The notes below the pieces were generated by a model. The model ran no database searches, had not been told where the DNA came from, and worked only from the letters and a program-made list of their open reading frames with translations. Shown one piece after another: positions 1-8,348 of a stretch of 64,000 nucleotides of DNA (position 1 is the stretch's first letter; each line of letters opens with the position of its first letter). This DNA is from Flagellimonas_B algarum. Lineage in GTDB: Bacteria; Bacteroidota; Bacteroidia; Flavobacteriales; Flavobacteriaceae. Made by a program: the position numbers and the translations under genes. Where the stretch lies: positions 372,001 through 436,000 of the forward strand of contig NZ_JBEVTG010000003.1 in assembly GCF_040513375.1 (NCBI RefSeq). Reading direction: 5' to 3'.

Positions 1-1
1 A

Positions 2-223
2 TTACAATGGGAGATAGCTCCTGAACCCAAGGCGACGGTCATTGTTTTTCGCAAATCGGACAACGGTTGGGCGCAGTATGCCGAAGTGGATTCAAATCGC
101 GGGTCCTTCATCGATCGGGCTTTGTTCAAAAATAGAGAGGGTTATACCTACCAGGTCAAGTTGGTACGTGATGACGGTGCGACCTCGGCTATGAGCAACC
201 CATTGAAAGTAGTTCTTGATTGA
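2..223 (+). CDS. C-terminal fragment of a fibronectin type III-like protein (5' end outside window)
   Basis: Codons run in frame from base 2 to a TGA at 221-223 and give about 73 residues. They look like the last strands of a fibronectin-III or related beta-sandwich: a strand with KATVIVFRKSD, then YTYQVKLVRDDG, then a final LKVVL strand after the SAMSNP loop. The start lies outside the window, so the whole protein and its role cannot be told. It is probably a larger secreted or surface protein, since such domains end many of those in this phylum. It is followed by the LytS-type kinase 59 bases on. Confidence 0.7.
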   Translation, partial: LQWEIAPEPKATVIVFRKSDNGWAQYAEVDSNRGSFIDRALFKNREGYTYQVKLVRDDGATSAMSNPLKVVLD

Positions 224-282
224 AGGGATTTGCGTAAATTAATCGGTATCGAATCACTAAACCATTAACCCGTCCTCTTCCC

Positions 283-1605
283 ATGATATCAGAAGCGGAA
301 CTTTTTGCATTGCCCATCCATATTTTTATGGGTACCGCCTTCGCCTTTCTCTTGTGTACTTGGGCCATTTTTCTCTATAACCGGAAGCTTGAATTCCTAT
401 GGTACGGCTTGTATCTGGTTTTGTTGATGCTTTATTTCAGTTTCAAAAGTGATTTGACCAATCGTTTGATTTATGGTAATCGAACGCTTTTGCCCCAAAT
501 ACTGCACGATAGCTCGCAAATCGGGATCAACCTTTGTTATTTGCTGTTTTCAATGACTTTCTTGAATACCAAGGAAAACTACCCCAAGTTCCATTTTTTT
601 CTCAGGATCATCGTGGGCACTTTATCGGTTTTCTTGGTGATGCATTCGTTGTTTTGGTTATTGGGATGGGACCCATCGCTTCAGAAAGATCTGATGGACC
701 TGCAACGTTCGGGCATGTCTTTATTCGTTTTGTTCAACACCTGGTACCTGCTACGCTACCGCAAATCGAATCTCGAATTCTTCGTGATCGCGGCCTCGTT
801 GGTCTTCGCCCTTGGGGCGATCATGACATGGGTTTCGGGCAATTTCCATTACATGGTCTATGGGGCGGCTTTGGAAAACTTCGTTTTTTCTTATGGACTG
901 GGCTATAAGATCAAAAAGTTGAACACCCAGAAATTAGCGGCCGAGCGGGAGGCGGTCCAAAACCAGATCCGATCGCTCCGAGCACAGATGAACCCGCATT
1001 TTATCTTCAATGCACTAAATTCGATATTGGGCTTTATCTTAAAGGGAGATAAAAAGGAATCGGTCAAATACCTCAATAATTTTTCGGATTTATTACGAAA
1101 GATCTTGAACACTTCCGAAAACGGCTCGACCTCCTTGGAACAGGAGATCAATTTATTGAAATTGTATCTCGAACTGGAAAGCCTCAGGTTCGACAAGAAC
1201 TTCGATTATGAAATTTCAGTAGATGATCGTCTAGATATCCATAACCTAGAAATCCCGATCTTGTTGATTCAGCCCTATGTAGAAAATGCGATCATCCATG
1301 GATTGGCCCCCAAAACTGAAGGTGACAAGCATATCGCAGTCAATTTCACGGACGAAGGGGAATTCATCAAATGCCATATCGTCGATTCCGGAATCGGCAG
1401 GGCGGCCGCTTTGGCCCTAAAAAGGAAGAAAAACATTTACCATGAATCAAAAGGGATGTCGATAACCAAAAAGCGCATCGAGCTACTGAACCTGCAAGGC
1501 AGCAAGGAAGGTGCTTTGGTCTCCATTGACGATCTTTTCGATGCTGAAGGGAAACCCAGTGGAACCAAGGTTGCCTTACGTATTTACAAACACCAGATGA
1601 ATTGA
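283..1605 (+). CDS. LytS-family sensor histidine kinase with a 7-helix membrane sensor
   Basis: The 440-residue protein has about seven hydrophobic helices in residues 10-205, as in 7TMR-DISM-type sensors, followed by a cytoplasmic HisKA_7TM/His_kinase module. The H box QMNPHFIFNALNS places the phosphorylated His at residue 239. The N box PYVENAIIHG is at 331-340, DSGIGR at 368-373 and a G-rich SKGMS segment near 390, so all ATP-binding elements are present. It should autophosphorylate in response to an unknown envelope or small-molecule signal. The LytTR regulator starts one base after its stop, so the two form a two-component pair. The ATG start is immediately followed by the first helix. 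Confidence 0.93.
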   Translation: MISEAELFALPIHIFMGTAFAFLLCTWAIFLYNRKLEFLWYGLYLVLLMLYFSFKSDLTNRLIYGNRTLLPQILHDSSQIGINLCYLLFSMTFLNTKENYPKFHFFLRIIVGTLSVFLVMHSLFWLLGWDPSLQKDLMDLQRSGMSLFVLFNTWYLLRYRKSNLEFFVIAASLVFALGAIMTWVSGNFHYMVYGAALENFVFSYGLGYKIKKLNTQKLAAEREAVQNQIRSLRAQMNPHFIFNALNSILGFILKGDKKESVKYLNNFSDLLRKILNTSENGSTSLEQEINLLKLYLELESLRFDKNFDYEISVDDRLDIHNLEIPILLIQPYVENAIIHGLAPKTEGDKHIAVNFTDEGEFIKCHIVDSGIGRAAALALKRKKNIYHESKGMSITKKRIELLNLQGSKEGALVSIDDLFDAEGKPSGTKVALRIYKHQMN

Positions 1606-1606
1606 A

Positions 1607-2353
1607 ATGGAATTACGGGTAGTCATCGTCGAAGACGAAAAACGGAGCATTGATGCTTTGAGCCAACTTTTGATCGAGTTCTGTGAAGAGGTAACGGTTT
1701 TGGGCCATGCTTCGACCGTGCCCGACGCCGTAAAGCTCATCAAGGCGACCCGGCCCGATTTGGTCTTCCTTGATGTAGAGTTGCATTCAGGAACGGGGTT
1801 TGATGTATTGATGGCCTTTGAAAACCCTGAATTTGAAGTGGTCTTTACCACCGCATTTGAGCATTATGCCCTGAAAGCGATCAAATTCAGCTCGATAGAC
1901 TACCTGCTGAAACCTTTAGGTTTGGAAGAATTACAAACCGCTATTGAAAAAGTACGTAAAGGAAAAGGAAACAAGCTCTATCTCTCGAAAATCAAGAATT
2001 TTATCGAGAACATCCAGGGGGGCAATACGAATGAGAAAAAAATCTGCCTCGCTACTTTGGAAGGATTGGAATTCTTCAAACCTTCGGAGATTATCTATTG
2101 CAAAGCCAATGGGGCGTATACCTTGTTCAGCATCAAAAACCATAAAGATGTCATGGTTAGCAAGAATTTAAAGGAATATGAAAATTTGCTGGCGGATATT
2201 GATTTCATGCGCGTGCATAATAGCTATTTGATCAATCTGAACGAAGTCAAGAAGTACGTCAAGACCCAAGGGGGGTATATTATCATGAGCAATGATGATC
2301 ATGTGTTGATATCCAACTCCAAAAAAGAACTGTTCTTAAGCAGGATGGTTTGA
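1607..2353 (+). CDS. LytTR-family response regulator
   Basis: The 248-residue protein has an N-terminal receiver domain with the acidic pocket VEDE (residues 8-11), phospho-acceptor Asp56 in FLDVEL, a TT pair near 81-82 and Lys102 in the LLKP turn. A LytTR DNA-binding domain occupies about residues 140-245 and contains FMRVHNSYLINLNEVKK, a hallmark of this domain. It starts one base after the LytS-type kinase and is almost certainly its partner. LytTR regulators bind direct repeats upstream of target promoters. No target can be named from this sequence. Confidence 0.95.
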   Translation: MELRVVIVEDEKRSIDALSQLLIEFCEEVTVLGHASTVPDAVKLIKATRPDLVFLDVELHSGTGFDVLMAFENPEFEVVFTTAFEHYALKAIKFSSIDYLLKPLGLEELQTAIEKVRKGKGNKLYLSKIKNFIENIQGGNTNEKKICLATLEGLEFFKPSEIIYCKANGAYTLFSIKNHKDVMVSKNLKEYENLLADIDFMRVHNSYLINLNEVKKYVKTQGGYIIMSNDDHVLISNSKKELFLSRMV

Positions 2354-2365
2354 CGGCGCGATAAA

Positions 2366-2395
2366 AAAAAGCAGGCCCTAAGGCCTGCTTTTCTT
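2366..2395. terminator. Bidirectional rho-independent terminator
   Basis: A perfect stem GCAGGCC / GGCCTGC (2371-2377 with 2382-2388) encloses a CTAA loop. An A-run lies on the left and TTTTC on the right, so it can act on both strands. It sits between the convergent LytTR regulator and SRPBCC gene. Confidence 0.85.
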
Positions 2396-2413
2396 TGTTT
2401 TCAATCGGGAGTA

Positions 2414-2911
2414 TTACTTTCCGGTCCCAAAATTGTTTTCGACGTAGGCCTTGAATTTTAGGACGCGGTTTTTAACGGCCGCATCATAGTCGGTCCCTTT
2501 GTATTTTTCAAAGGTTTTCTTTGAAAGGCCCTTGTACCATACGGTTTCGGTGAACGCCAAGACATCACCGGGCACCAATTCCCTTTTGACATAGATGTTG
2601 CCCGAAGACAGTTTATGTCGCAGGGTGTAGGATTCGTTCTCAACGATTTCCTCGATTTCGACATCGTACATCTTTCCGGCGCTGACAATGGCCTTGCAAT
2701 ACTCGTTCTTCTTCAGTTCATCGGGACACTTGACATCTACGATCATTTCGTCCCACTGCTTGAAGTTCGAAAAGTCGGTAAGCGCTTCCCATACCTGCTC
2801 TTTGGAGCTATCCAAATTTACGGTGTGGCTGAAGGTTTTGGCGTTGTTCTTGTCTTGTGCGGTGGCCGTGAACGCGATCAAGGCGACCCATAGATATGCT
2901 ATTCTTTTCAT
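2414..2911 (-). CDS. Secreted SRPBCC-fold (polyketide cyclase-like) protein
   Basis: A 165-residue protein with a cleavable signal peptide (MKRIAYLWVALIAFTATAQ) and a START/Bet v1-like SRPBCC domain. The opening VNLDSSKEQVWEALTDFSNFKQWDEM is typical, followed by alternating strands and a long C-terminal helix. Such domains bind hydrophobic ligands; the ligand is unknown. It is transcribed away from a Crp/Fnr gene that ends 92 bases upstream, and a 6-2-6 palindrome lies between the two. Export of an SRPBCC protein to the periplasm is common in Flavobacteriaceae but not functionally defined. Confidence 0.8.
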   Translation of the reverse strand: MKRIAYLWVALIAFTATAQDKNNAKTFSHTVNLDSSKEQVWEALTDFSNFKQWDEMIVDVKCPDELKKNEYCKAIVSAGKMYDVEIEEIVENESYTLRHKLSSGNIYVKRELVPGDVLAFTETVWYKGLSKKTFEKYKGTDYDAAVKNRVLKFKAYVENNFGTGK

Positions 2912-2968
2912 GAGGTAACTGTTAGATGTTTATAGGAATAAAGTTCCCCATCCCCTTGAAAAAGAAGG

Positions 2969-2982
2969 GTGTCATTTGACAC
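2969..2982. promoter_or_regulatory. Palindrome GTGTCA-TT-TGACAC, possible operator
   Basis: A perfect 6-2-6 inverted repeat lies 58 bases upstream of the SRPBCC start and just after the stop of the Crp/Fnr-type gene. Two-fold symmetric sites of this size suit a dimeric HTH regulator. Binding by the neighbouring Crp/Fnr protein is an inference from position only. Confidence 0.3.
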
Positions 2983-3003
2983 ACTAACAAAAATTTAAGA
3001 AAA

Positions 3004-3579
3004 TCAGGCCGCGGCCAATTTGCGGCGAATGCGGTGTAAGGTCTCCCTTGAGGTGCCGATCAATGAGGCGAGGATCGTGACGGGTACAATGCGTACCATT
3101 TCGGGATCGTTGTTGAGCAGGTCCAAATACCGTTGCTCTACGGTCATTTTTGACTTATTGTTCGCTTCCAACACCTTGGCCGACAACATCTGTTCAATGA
3201 TGGTATAAATAAAATTTGCTAGGCGGTCGTTCTTCGATTTTATCCGCAAATAGTCTTCCCGTTTCAATTCACAAAACCGCACATCGGTCAGGGCCACACA
3301 TTCGTCCTGGGCAATGGTCTGGTTCATGAAATTGTCTAGAATGGTCCAACAGACGTTGGGTCGTACCACCTTTAAGGTAATGCGTTCACCCATATCCGTG
3401 TGGGTATAATAATGCAAATACCCCGATTCCAAAAAGTAGATGGAATCGACCCGTTGATGTGGGGTGATCAACAACTCGCCCTTCGCGATTTCGCGTGGGC
3501 GGCATTGTCCCAATAAAAAATCCATGTCCGCATCCGGAAGGGTCCCGAATCCATTAAAATACTCGCGCAGCATTTGCAT
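3004..3579 (-). CDS. Crp/Fnr-family transcriptional regulator
   Basis: A 191-residue protein with an N-terminal cyclic-nucleotide-binding-like beta-barrel (GELLITPHQRVDSIYFLESGYLHYY, a CNB roll) and a C-terminal winged helix. The recognition helix is in VTILASLIGTSRETLHRIRRKL. The barrel lacks the arginine and glutamate pair of cAMP-binding Crp and has no N-terminal Fe-S cysteines as in Fnr. It belongs to the large Bacteroidota group of Crp-like regulators with unknown effectors. It is a monocistronic gene divergent from the AraC-type gene at 3690. Confidence 0.9.
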   Translation of the reverse strand: MQMLREYFNGFGTLPDADMDFLLGQCRPREIAKGELLITPHQRVDSIYFLESGYLHYYTHTDMGERITLKVVRPNVCWTILDNFMNQTIAQDECVALTDVRFCELKREDYLRIKSKNDRLANFIYTIIEQMLSAKVLEANNKSKMTVEQRYLDLLNNDPEMVRIVPVTILASLIGTSRETLHRIRRKLAAA

Positions 3580-3689
3580 AGATTAAAATTACATGATCCC
3601 GGCGAAAATCAAAAAGAATGCTTGTTAAAGCCTAAGTATCGCTGAAGTACGGGTGGGATAGGTTTTTTTTACCACCTTTGATCATACCG

Positions 3690-4571
3690 ATGGCAGTGGA
3701 TCGACCGAAAAAGATAAAATTCAGGAACAGTTTCCAACCCGGATCGAAGTTTGACCTGCTTCGGTTAGAGGAACTCTTCACCCGTACCTTTTCGGACCAT
3801 GATTCCGAAGAGCTCCACAAGATCGATTTCTTTATCGTGCTTTTGATTACCAAAGGGCATGGGGTTCATACCATTGATTTTACCGAATACCCTTACAGTG
3901 AAGGATCTCTTTTGACGATTCGGAAAGACCAACTGCATCGCTTTCATAAGAAAAAGGGCGTCGAAGGGTATTTGTTGCTCTTCACCGATGATTTTCTGGT
4001 TAGTTATTTGGAGGGCTTGGAAGCGCGTAAGACCATGCGATTATTCAACGAATTGTTAGGACATCCGATGTTAGAGATCCCCAAACCGGATCGCCCCGAA
4101 GTACTGGAAAGCATCGAACGTATTGAGCACGAATACCGGATCGTGGCGGATTCCCATTCTACCAGTATTATCCGAAGCGAGCTACACATTTTGGTCTCAA
4201 AACTCTTTCGGATCAAATCAAAGGGGGAGCAGATGGTGGCCGATAGCAAGTACCTGCCTGAGTTCATTCGATTCCAAGATTTGGTCGAGTCGAACATTTT
4301 GAAGATATCGCGTGTCAATACCTATGCCCAAATGATGGGTGTGAGCAGTAAGACCTTGAACAACATCACCCAAAGTGTGGTCAAGCAAACAGCCAAAGAA
4401 GTGATCGATGCGATATGGATGACGCAGATCAAACGACTGCTGATCAATACCCCGCTTTCGGTCAAACAGGTAGCCTTAACCATGGGCTTTGAAGAAACCT
4501 CCAATTTCTATAAGTACTTCAAGCGCCATGCCGGTATGACCCCCGAAAGTTTCCGTGCAAAACAGTCATAA
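3690..4571 (+). CDS. AraC-family transcriptional regulator
   Basis: The C-terminal 100 residues form the AraC double helix-turn-helix. The first HTH covers ISRVNTYAQMMGVSSKTLNNI; the second is SVKQVALTMGFEETSNFYKYFKRHAGMTPESFR, which matches the family signature. The N-terminal part is a cupin-like sensor with YPYSEGSLLTIRKDQLHRF. I chose the ATG at 3690 (MAVDRPKK). An in-frame TTG at 3678 would add four residues. It is divergent from the Crp/Fnr gene. Its effector and targets are unknown. Confidence 0.92.
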   Translation: MAVDRPKKIKFRNSFQPGSKFDLLRLEELFTRTFSDHDSEELHKIDFFIVLLITKGHGVHTIDFTEYPYSEGSLLTIRKDQLHRFHKKKGVEGYLLLFTDDFLVSYLEGLEARKTMRLFNELLGHPMLEIPKPDRPEVLESIERIEHEYRIVADSHSTSIIRSELHILVSKLFRIKSKGEQMVADSKYLPEFIRFQDLVESNILKISRVNTYAQMMGVSSKTLNNITQSVVKQTAKEVIDAIWMTQIKRLLINTPLSVKQVALTMGFEETSNFYKYFKRHAGMTPESFRAKQS

Positions 4572-4662
4572 TTCGTATTTATACAGTATTTAATCTAATT
4601 TCTATAGTTGGTTTATAAGCTGTTAAATAGAACTTTACGCCCAATTTAATCCAAACACCGAA

Positions 4663-5544
4663 ATGAAAAAATTTCCCATTAACACAGTGGTTCTCTTGGC
4701 TTTCATCGTCATCGGATGTGGTGAAAAGACCAAAAAGGAGCTCCCAGAAACAGAAACACCTGAAATCGAAACACCTATGGAACTGACCAACAAAGAGAAA
4801 GTAGTAGCGCTGTTGAACAGCTTCAATACCGGCGACCAAAGCCCAATCGCGTATATCGATGCCACGCAATACAAACAGCACAACCTAGCCGTTGGTGATG
4901 GCTTGGAAGGTTTTGGGGAAGTCATGAAAAATGCCCCTGAAGGTGGGTTCAAGGCCAATGTGGTCCGAGCTTTTGAAGATGGCGATTTCGTGTTCACCCA
5001 CACCGAATACGATTTTTTCGGCCCCAAAGTCGGTTTTGACGTGTTTCGTTTCGAAAACGGAAAAATCGTAGAGCATTGGGATAATCTCGCTGAGATCACA
5101 CCGCCCAATCCAAGCGGCCGCACCCAACTAGACGGTAGCACGGACTTAATGGACCTAGACAAAACCGAAGCGAATAAGACCTTGGTCAAAGGCTTTGTTA
5201 CCGATATCCTCTTGAATGGGGAGAGTGATAAAATGACCGAGTACATCAATACGGAGCAATACCTGCAACACAATTCGGCCGTAGCCGATGGGTTGGATGG
5301 TTTGGGGGCCGCCTTGGCCTATTTCGCTGAAAATGGATTGGTGATGGAATACGATACCGTACATCAGGTGATGGGTGAAGGCAATTTTGTCTTGACCCTC
5401 AGTGAAGGTAAATTCGGTAAGGGTGACCATGTAGCCTATTACGACCTCTTCCGGGTAGATAACGGCAAGATCGTCGAACATTGGGATGTCATCCAGCCCA
5501 TCCCACCCAAATCGGAATGGAAAAACGACAACGGTAAATTCTAA
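4663..5544 (+). CDS. Lipoprotein with two tandem SnoaL-like domains
   Basis: A 293-residue protein with a lipoprotein signal peptide ending VIGC (Cys19), an acidic TE-rich linker, and then two homologous SnoaL/NTF2-like domains at about residues 50-145 and 165-285. Each copy contains QHN.AV.DGL, then VF..F/LFR and the ending DNGKIVEHWD. The repeats are clearly diverged copies of one domain. SnoaL folds act as small-molecule cyclases or hydrolases or simply bind ligands, and the substrate here is unknown. Anchored in a membrane on the periplasmic side or the surface. A terminator follows directly. Confidence 0.85.
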   Translation: MKKFPINTVVLLAFIVIGCGEKTKKELPETETPEIETPMELTNKEKVVALLNSFNTGDQSPIAYIDATQYKQHNLAVGDGLEGFGEVMKNAPEGGFKANVVRAFEDGDFVFTHTEYDFFGPKVGFDVFRFENGKIVEHWDNLAEITPPNPSGRTQLDGSTDLMDLDKTEANKTLVKGFVTDILLNGESDKMTEYINTEQYLQHNSAVADGLDGLGAALAYFAENGLVMEYDTVHQVMGEGNFVLTLSEGKFGKGDHVAYYDLFRVDNGKIVEHWDVIQPIPPKSEWKNDNGKF

Positions 5545-5556
5545 GAACCCTTCATC

Positions 5557-5581
5557 AAGCCCGCCTCGAGCGGGCTTTTTT
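5557..5581 (+). terminator. Rho-independent terminator
   Basis: An 8-bp perfect stem AAGCCCGC / GCGGGCTT with loop CTCGA and a following T-run, 13 bases after the stop of the SnoaL lipoprotein gene. Confidence 0.9.
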
Positions 5582-5668
5582 GATAACTCATGCCCTATTG
5601 TTGATTATCATTGCCCGCTTCGCTTCGAACTTTACCGGTTTTTAGCGTACTTCACCAAAACTTAGCGA

Positions 5669-6190
5669 ATGACCATTTTTGTGGATATGGATGAGGTCAT
5701 GGCCGATGCCTATCAAAAGCACATCGACCTTTACAATGCCGATTTCGGAGCGAATTTTACCAAAGACCAATGTTGGGGCAAAGAGTTTTGGCGCTGCGTA
5801 CCCGAAGCCCATCAAGACAGCGTGCACGGTCATGCCTCGCGAGTGGGTTTTTTCATTGACCTCAAGATCATGCCCGACTGCCAAGAGGTTCTGGAGGAAC
5901 TCAACCGCAAACACGAGGTTTATATCGCTTCTGCGGCCATGCAGTTTCCGAATTCGCTTAAAGAGAAATCCGATTGGCTGGACGCGAATTTTCCGTTTAT
6001 CACCTGGCAACAACGAATCCTATGTGGTCATAAACACGTGTTGAAAGGGGATGTGTTGATCGATGATCGCGCCTATAATCTAGAGCGGTTTGAAGGCCGA
6101 TCGATTATCTTTACGGCACCGCATAATGTCGATGCCGGGCCGTTCGAGCGAGCAGGGTCTTGGCGCGAATTGGGTGATTTGCTATTGTAA
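5669..6190 (+). CDS. 5'(3')-deoxyribonucleotidase (HAD superfamily, NT5C type)
   Basis: A 173-residue protein starting with FVDMDEVMAD, the HAD motif I DxDxV of the NT5C family. Asp6 is the expected nucleophile and Asp8 the acid/base. A later Lys (HKHVLKGDVLIDDR) and the pair IDDR give motifs III and IV. The family dephosphorylates deoxyribonucleoside monophosphates, mainly pyrimidine ones. The length matches the family. It is the first gene of a three-gene run: the esterase begins at the base after its stop and the VanX-like gene overlaps that one. Confidence 0.88.
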   Translation: MTIFVDMDEVMADAYQKHIDLYNADFGANFTKDQCWGKEFWRCVPEAHQDSVHGHASRVGFFIDLKIMPDCQEVLEELNRKHEVYIASAAMQFPNSLKEKSDWLDANFPFITWQQRILCGHKHVLKGDVLIDDRAYNLERFEGRSIIFTAPHNVDAGPFERAGSWRELGDLLL

Positions 6191-6907
6191 ATGAACGTTC
6201 GAAGGTACATATTCATCTTGTTTACCGCGCTGGCGGCCAGTTGTGCCGGCCAGGGACAATTGATTGAAGGGGTCGAGGACATCCAACTGCACGATGAGCT
6301 ACATTACTACTTGTATTATCCGGAATCCTATGAATCCAAAACCGATGAGGAGTTCGGATTGTTGTTGTTCTTGCATGGGGGTGGTGAATCAGGTGCTGCC
6401 TTGGAAGAAATCAAAAAAAACGGCCCTCCAAAACTATTGGTCGAAGGCAAACAGTTCCCATTCTTGGTGCTGGCACCCCAAAATCCGTATAAGAAGCAAT
6501 GGTGGAATATCCATGCGGTGAAGCAATTACTCGATCATATCGTAAGCTCGAACCGTGTCGATACCGATAAAATCTATCTCACCGGACTGAGTCGTGGGGG
6601 AAGTGCCGCTTGGAACCTGGCGGTGCAATACCCTGAGACCTTTGCTGCGCTGGCTGTGGTCTGCGGTATGGCCCCTGCTCCTTATGCCCATTGGCTCGAT
6701 AAGGACATGCCGATTTGGGTGTTTCATGGCGATGAAGATCCCGTCATTCCCGTCAGTGAATCCGATGTCATGGTCGCTAAACTGCGCGGCATGGGATTTG
6801 ATGTCCGCTATTCCCGATACGAGGGAGTAGGTCATAATTCTTGGGAGCAAGCCTATACCAATGATGCCCTTTACGAATGGATGAACGATCAACAACGGGA
6901 CCGATGA
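6191..6907 (+). CDS. Lipoprotein alpha/beta-hydrolase (esterase/prolyl oligopeptidase-like)
   Basis: A 238-residue protein with a lipobox LAASC (Cys18) and an alpha/beta-hydrolase core. The oxyanion strand LLLFLHGGG is near 57-65, the nucleophile elbow GLSRGG places Ser134, the acid is Asp183 in HGDEDPVIP and the base is His215 in GVGHNSWE. This resembles the phospholipase/carboxylesterase and PHB-depolymerase-like peptidases found in Bacteroidota polysaccharide-degrading systems. The substrate is unknown; removal of acyl groups from a glycan is plausible. It abuts the nucleotidase gene and overlaps the next gene by four bases. Confidence 0.85.
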   Translation: MNVRRYIFILFTALAASCAGQGQLIEGVEDIQLHDELHYYLYYPESYESKTDEEFGLLLFLHGGGESGAALEEIKKNGPPKLLVEGKQFPFLVLAPQNPYKKQWWNIHAVKQLLDHIVSSNRVDTDKIYLTGLSRGGSAAWNLAVQYPETFAALAVVCGMAPAPYAHWLDKDMPIWVFHGDEDPVIPVSESDVMVAKLRGMGFDVRYSRYEGVGHNSWEQAYTNDALYEWMNDQQRDR

Positions 6908-7629
6908 AACAGTGTTGCATCCTGCTTTTCGGTTTTCTTGTTATTGCCTGTGGCCCGTCTCCTAAAAGTGCGGAAAAGAGATCGGACATTGAAGAAGTAA
7001 CGGCCATAATTAATGATTCCGTTCGAACGGATATGGTCCCGAAATTCATTCCGAAAAGCTTTGCCGGGATCCATGACACCACCTTTGTCCGCTTGGCCGA
7101 TTTTTCAGATGCTTTTGCCTACGATCTTCGGTATGCCACCGAGAACAATTTTCTAAAGGCCAAGGTTTACGACTGTGCCGAGTGTTATGTTCGGGCACGA
7201 ACGGCGAAGGCCTTGTTGGCGGCGAACGCTGCGTTTCTCAAAAAAGGATATCGCATCAAATTTTATGATTGCTACCGCCCCAATGCCGTGCAATACAAAA
7301 TGTGGGATCTGGTACCCAATCCGCAATACGTTGCCAATCCGGTTAAAGGATCGATCCATAATAAGGGTGGGGCCGTTGATATCACCTTGGTCGATCTAAA
7401 CGGTTCGGAACTCGACATGGGCACCGATTTCGATTATTTCGGTAAAAAAGCATACCACGACATGCTGGATTTGCCCGATACCGTGCTGCAAAACCGTCGA
7501 TTGCTAAAAAATACCATGGAAGCAAACGGGTTTTGGTCCATCCGCACCGAGTGGTGGCATTATAACCTGCAGGGAGGGTCAAAACAAAAAGTGGCCAATT
7601 TCAAATGGCCTTGCCCAACGGAACCGTAA
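6904..7629 (+). CDS. VanX/DdpX-like D-alanyl-D-alanine dipeptidase, lipoprotein (M15D)
   Basis: Starting from the ATG that overlaps the upstream TGA (ATGA), the protein is 241 residues with a lipobox ending VIACG. The M15D zinc site is complete: His152 and Asp159 in SIHNKGGAVDIT, Glu216 and His219 in EWWHYN, and Arg125 in YRPNAVQ. The family cleaves D-Ala-D-Ala dipeptide or trims peptidoglycan peptides. Membrane anchoring outside the cytoplasm points to wall-peptide recycling rather than vancomycin resistance, since no vanHA genes are nearby. Confidence 0.88.
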   Translation: MKQCCILLFGFLVIACGPSPKSAEKRSDIEEVTAIINDSVRTDMVPKFIPKSFAGIHDTTFVRLADFSDAFAYDLRYATENNFLKAKVYDCAECYVRARTAKALLAANAAFLKKGYRIKFYDCYRPNAVQYKMWDLVPNPQYVANPVKGSIHNKGGAVDITLVDLNGSELDMGTDFDYFGKKAYHDMLDLPDTVLQNRRLLKNTMEANGFWSIRTEWWHYNLQGGSKQKVANFKWPCPTEP

Positions 7630-7632
7630 TCC

Positions 7633-8274
7633 TTATTCTACGGTAAAAAAGAACGACCGCCGTTCTTGACTGACGTTTTCAACCGAATAACCTACACCGC
7701 ATTTCGTGAGTCCGAGATAATCATCACGCCCTGAAACGGGATAGTTGTCAAGAAGTTCGGTATTCAGGTTCCCATTACGTAAACGAACGGGTTCTAACCA
7801 ACTCAACACATAATCCCCCGGCGCTAATGCGACCAGTCCGACCCGGTATTCGAATTCGGCTTCGCTAGCTGCAATCGGGGCGATGGCAATCAATTCCGAC
7901 TCCGGACAAGCACCTAGAACATCCGTACTGCCAATCGAAGCGATCGCACTGAATTGGTCAAGGGCTTCTTCGGTATTGCTAAAATCGTCGCCCTGAACGA
8001 GGCGCATCACACTGATGATGTCGCGGGTCGAGGGCTCCATGCTGGGTACCGAATCACCGGTATCCGAATTGACCAGCATTGAAGAAACCTTGCCATTGAT
8101 CCAGAGGGTATCATTGACGGCATAGGTAAAGGCTTCTGAAATTCGGACTTTGAAAGCGTTGCGTTCCAATGAGGGGCCGATCAATTCATCTGCGGGATCG
8201 CAAAGTGCGGCCAAGAACAAAGGGGTAGTGGCCAAAAGCAATCCGAGTTTCCGTTTCGTTTGTTTCATTTTCAT
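7633..8274 (-). CDS. Hypothetical lipoprotein
   Basis: I set the start at the ATG at 8274 (MKMKQTKRK); an ATG two codons later is equally good. A longer reading frame reaches 8400, but its first 42 residues are proline- and threonine-rich junk before a normal signal peptide. The lipobox is LAALC, then about 190 residues rich in beta-strand with VRISEAFTY and YVLSWLEPVRL. Two further cysteines (in GACPESE and TKCGVGY) could pair. No family recognised. It converges on the VanX-like gene with a 3-base gap. Confidence 0.75.
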   Translation of the reverse strand: MKMKQTKRKLGLLLATTPLFLAALCDPADELIGPSLERNAFKVRISEAFTYAVNDTLWINGKVSSMLVNSDTGDSVPSMEPSTRDIISVMRLVQGDDFSNTEEALDQFSAIASIGSTDVLGACPESELIAIAPIAASEAEFEYRVGLVALAPGDYVLSWLEPVRLRNGNLNTELLDNYPVSGRDDYLGLTKCGVGYSVENVSQERRSFFFTVE

Positions 8275-8348
8275 GTCGTTTATGCATTGAACAATCCTGA
8301 GATGGCGAACCCCTACCCAAGGTGGTTTACCAAAAGGTAAAGTTTGGG

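Noticed and set aside
4635..5273. 212-codon frame on the minus strand across the SnoaL lipoprotein gene
   Set aside because: It is antisense to a clear lipoprotein gene with duplicated domains, has low-complexity serine-rich content and no motif.
6904..7629. Vancomycin resistance island based on the VanX-like gene
   Set aside because: No VanA-type ligase, VanH dehydrogenase or VanRS pair is near, and the enzyme is a lipoprotein. This fits wall recycling.
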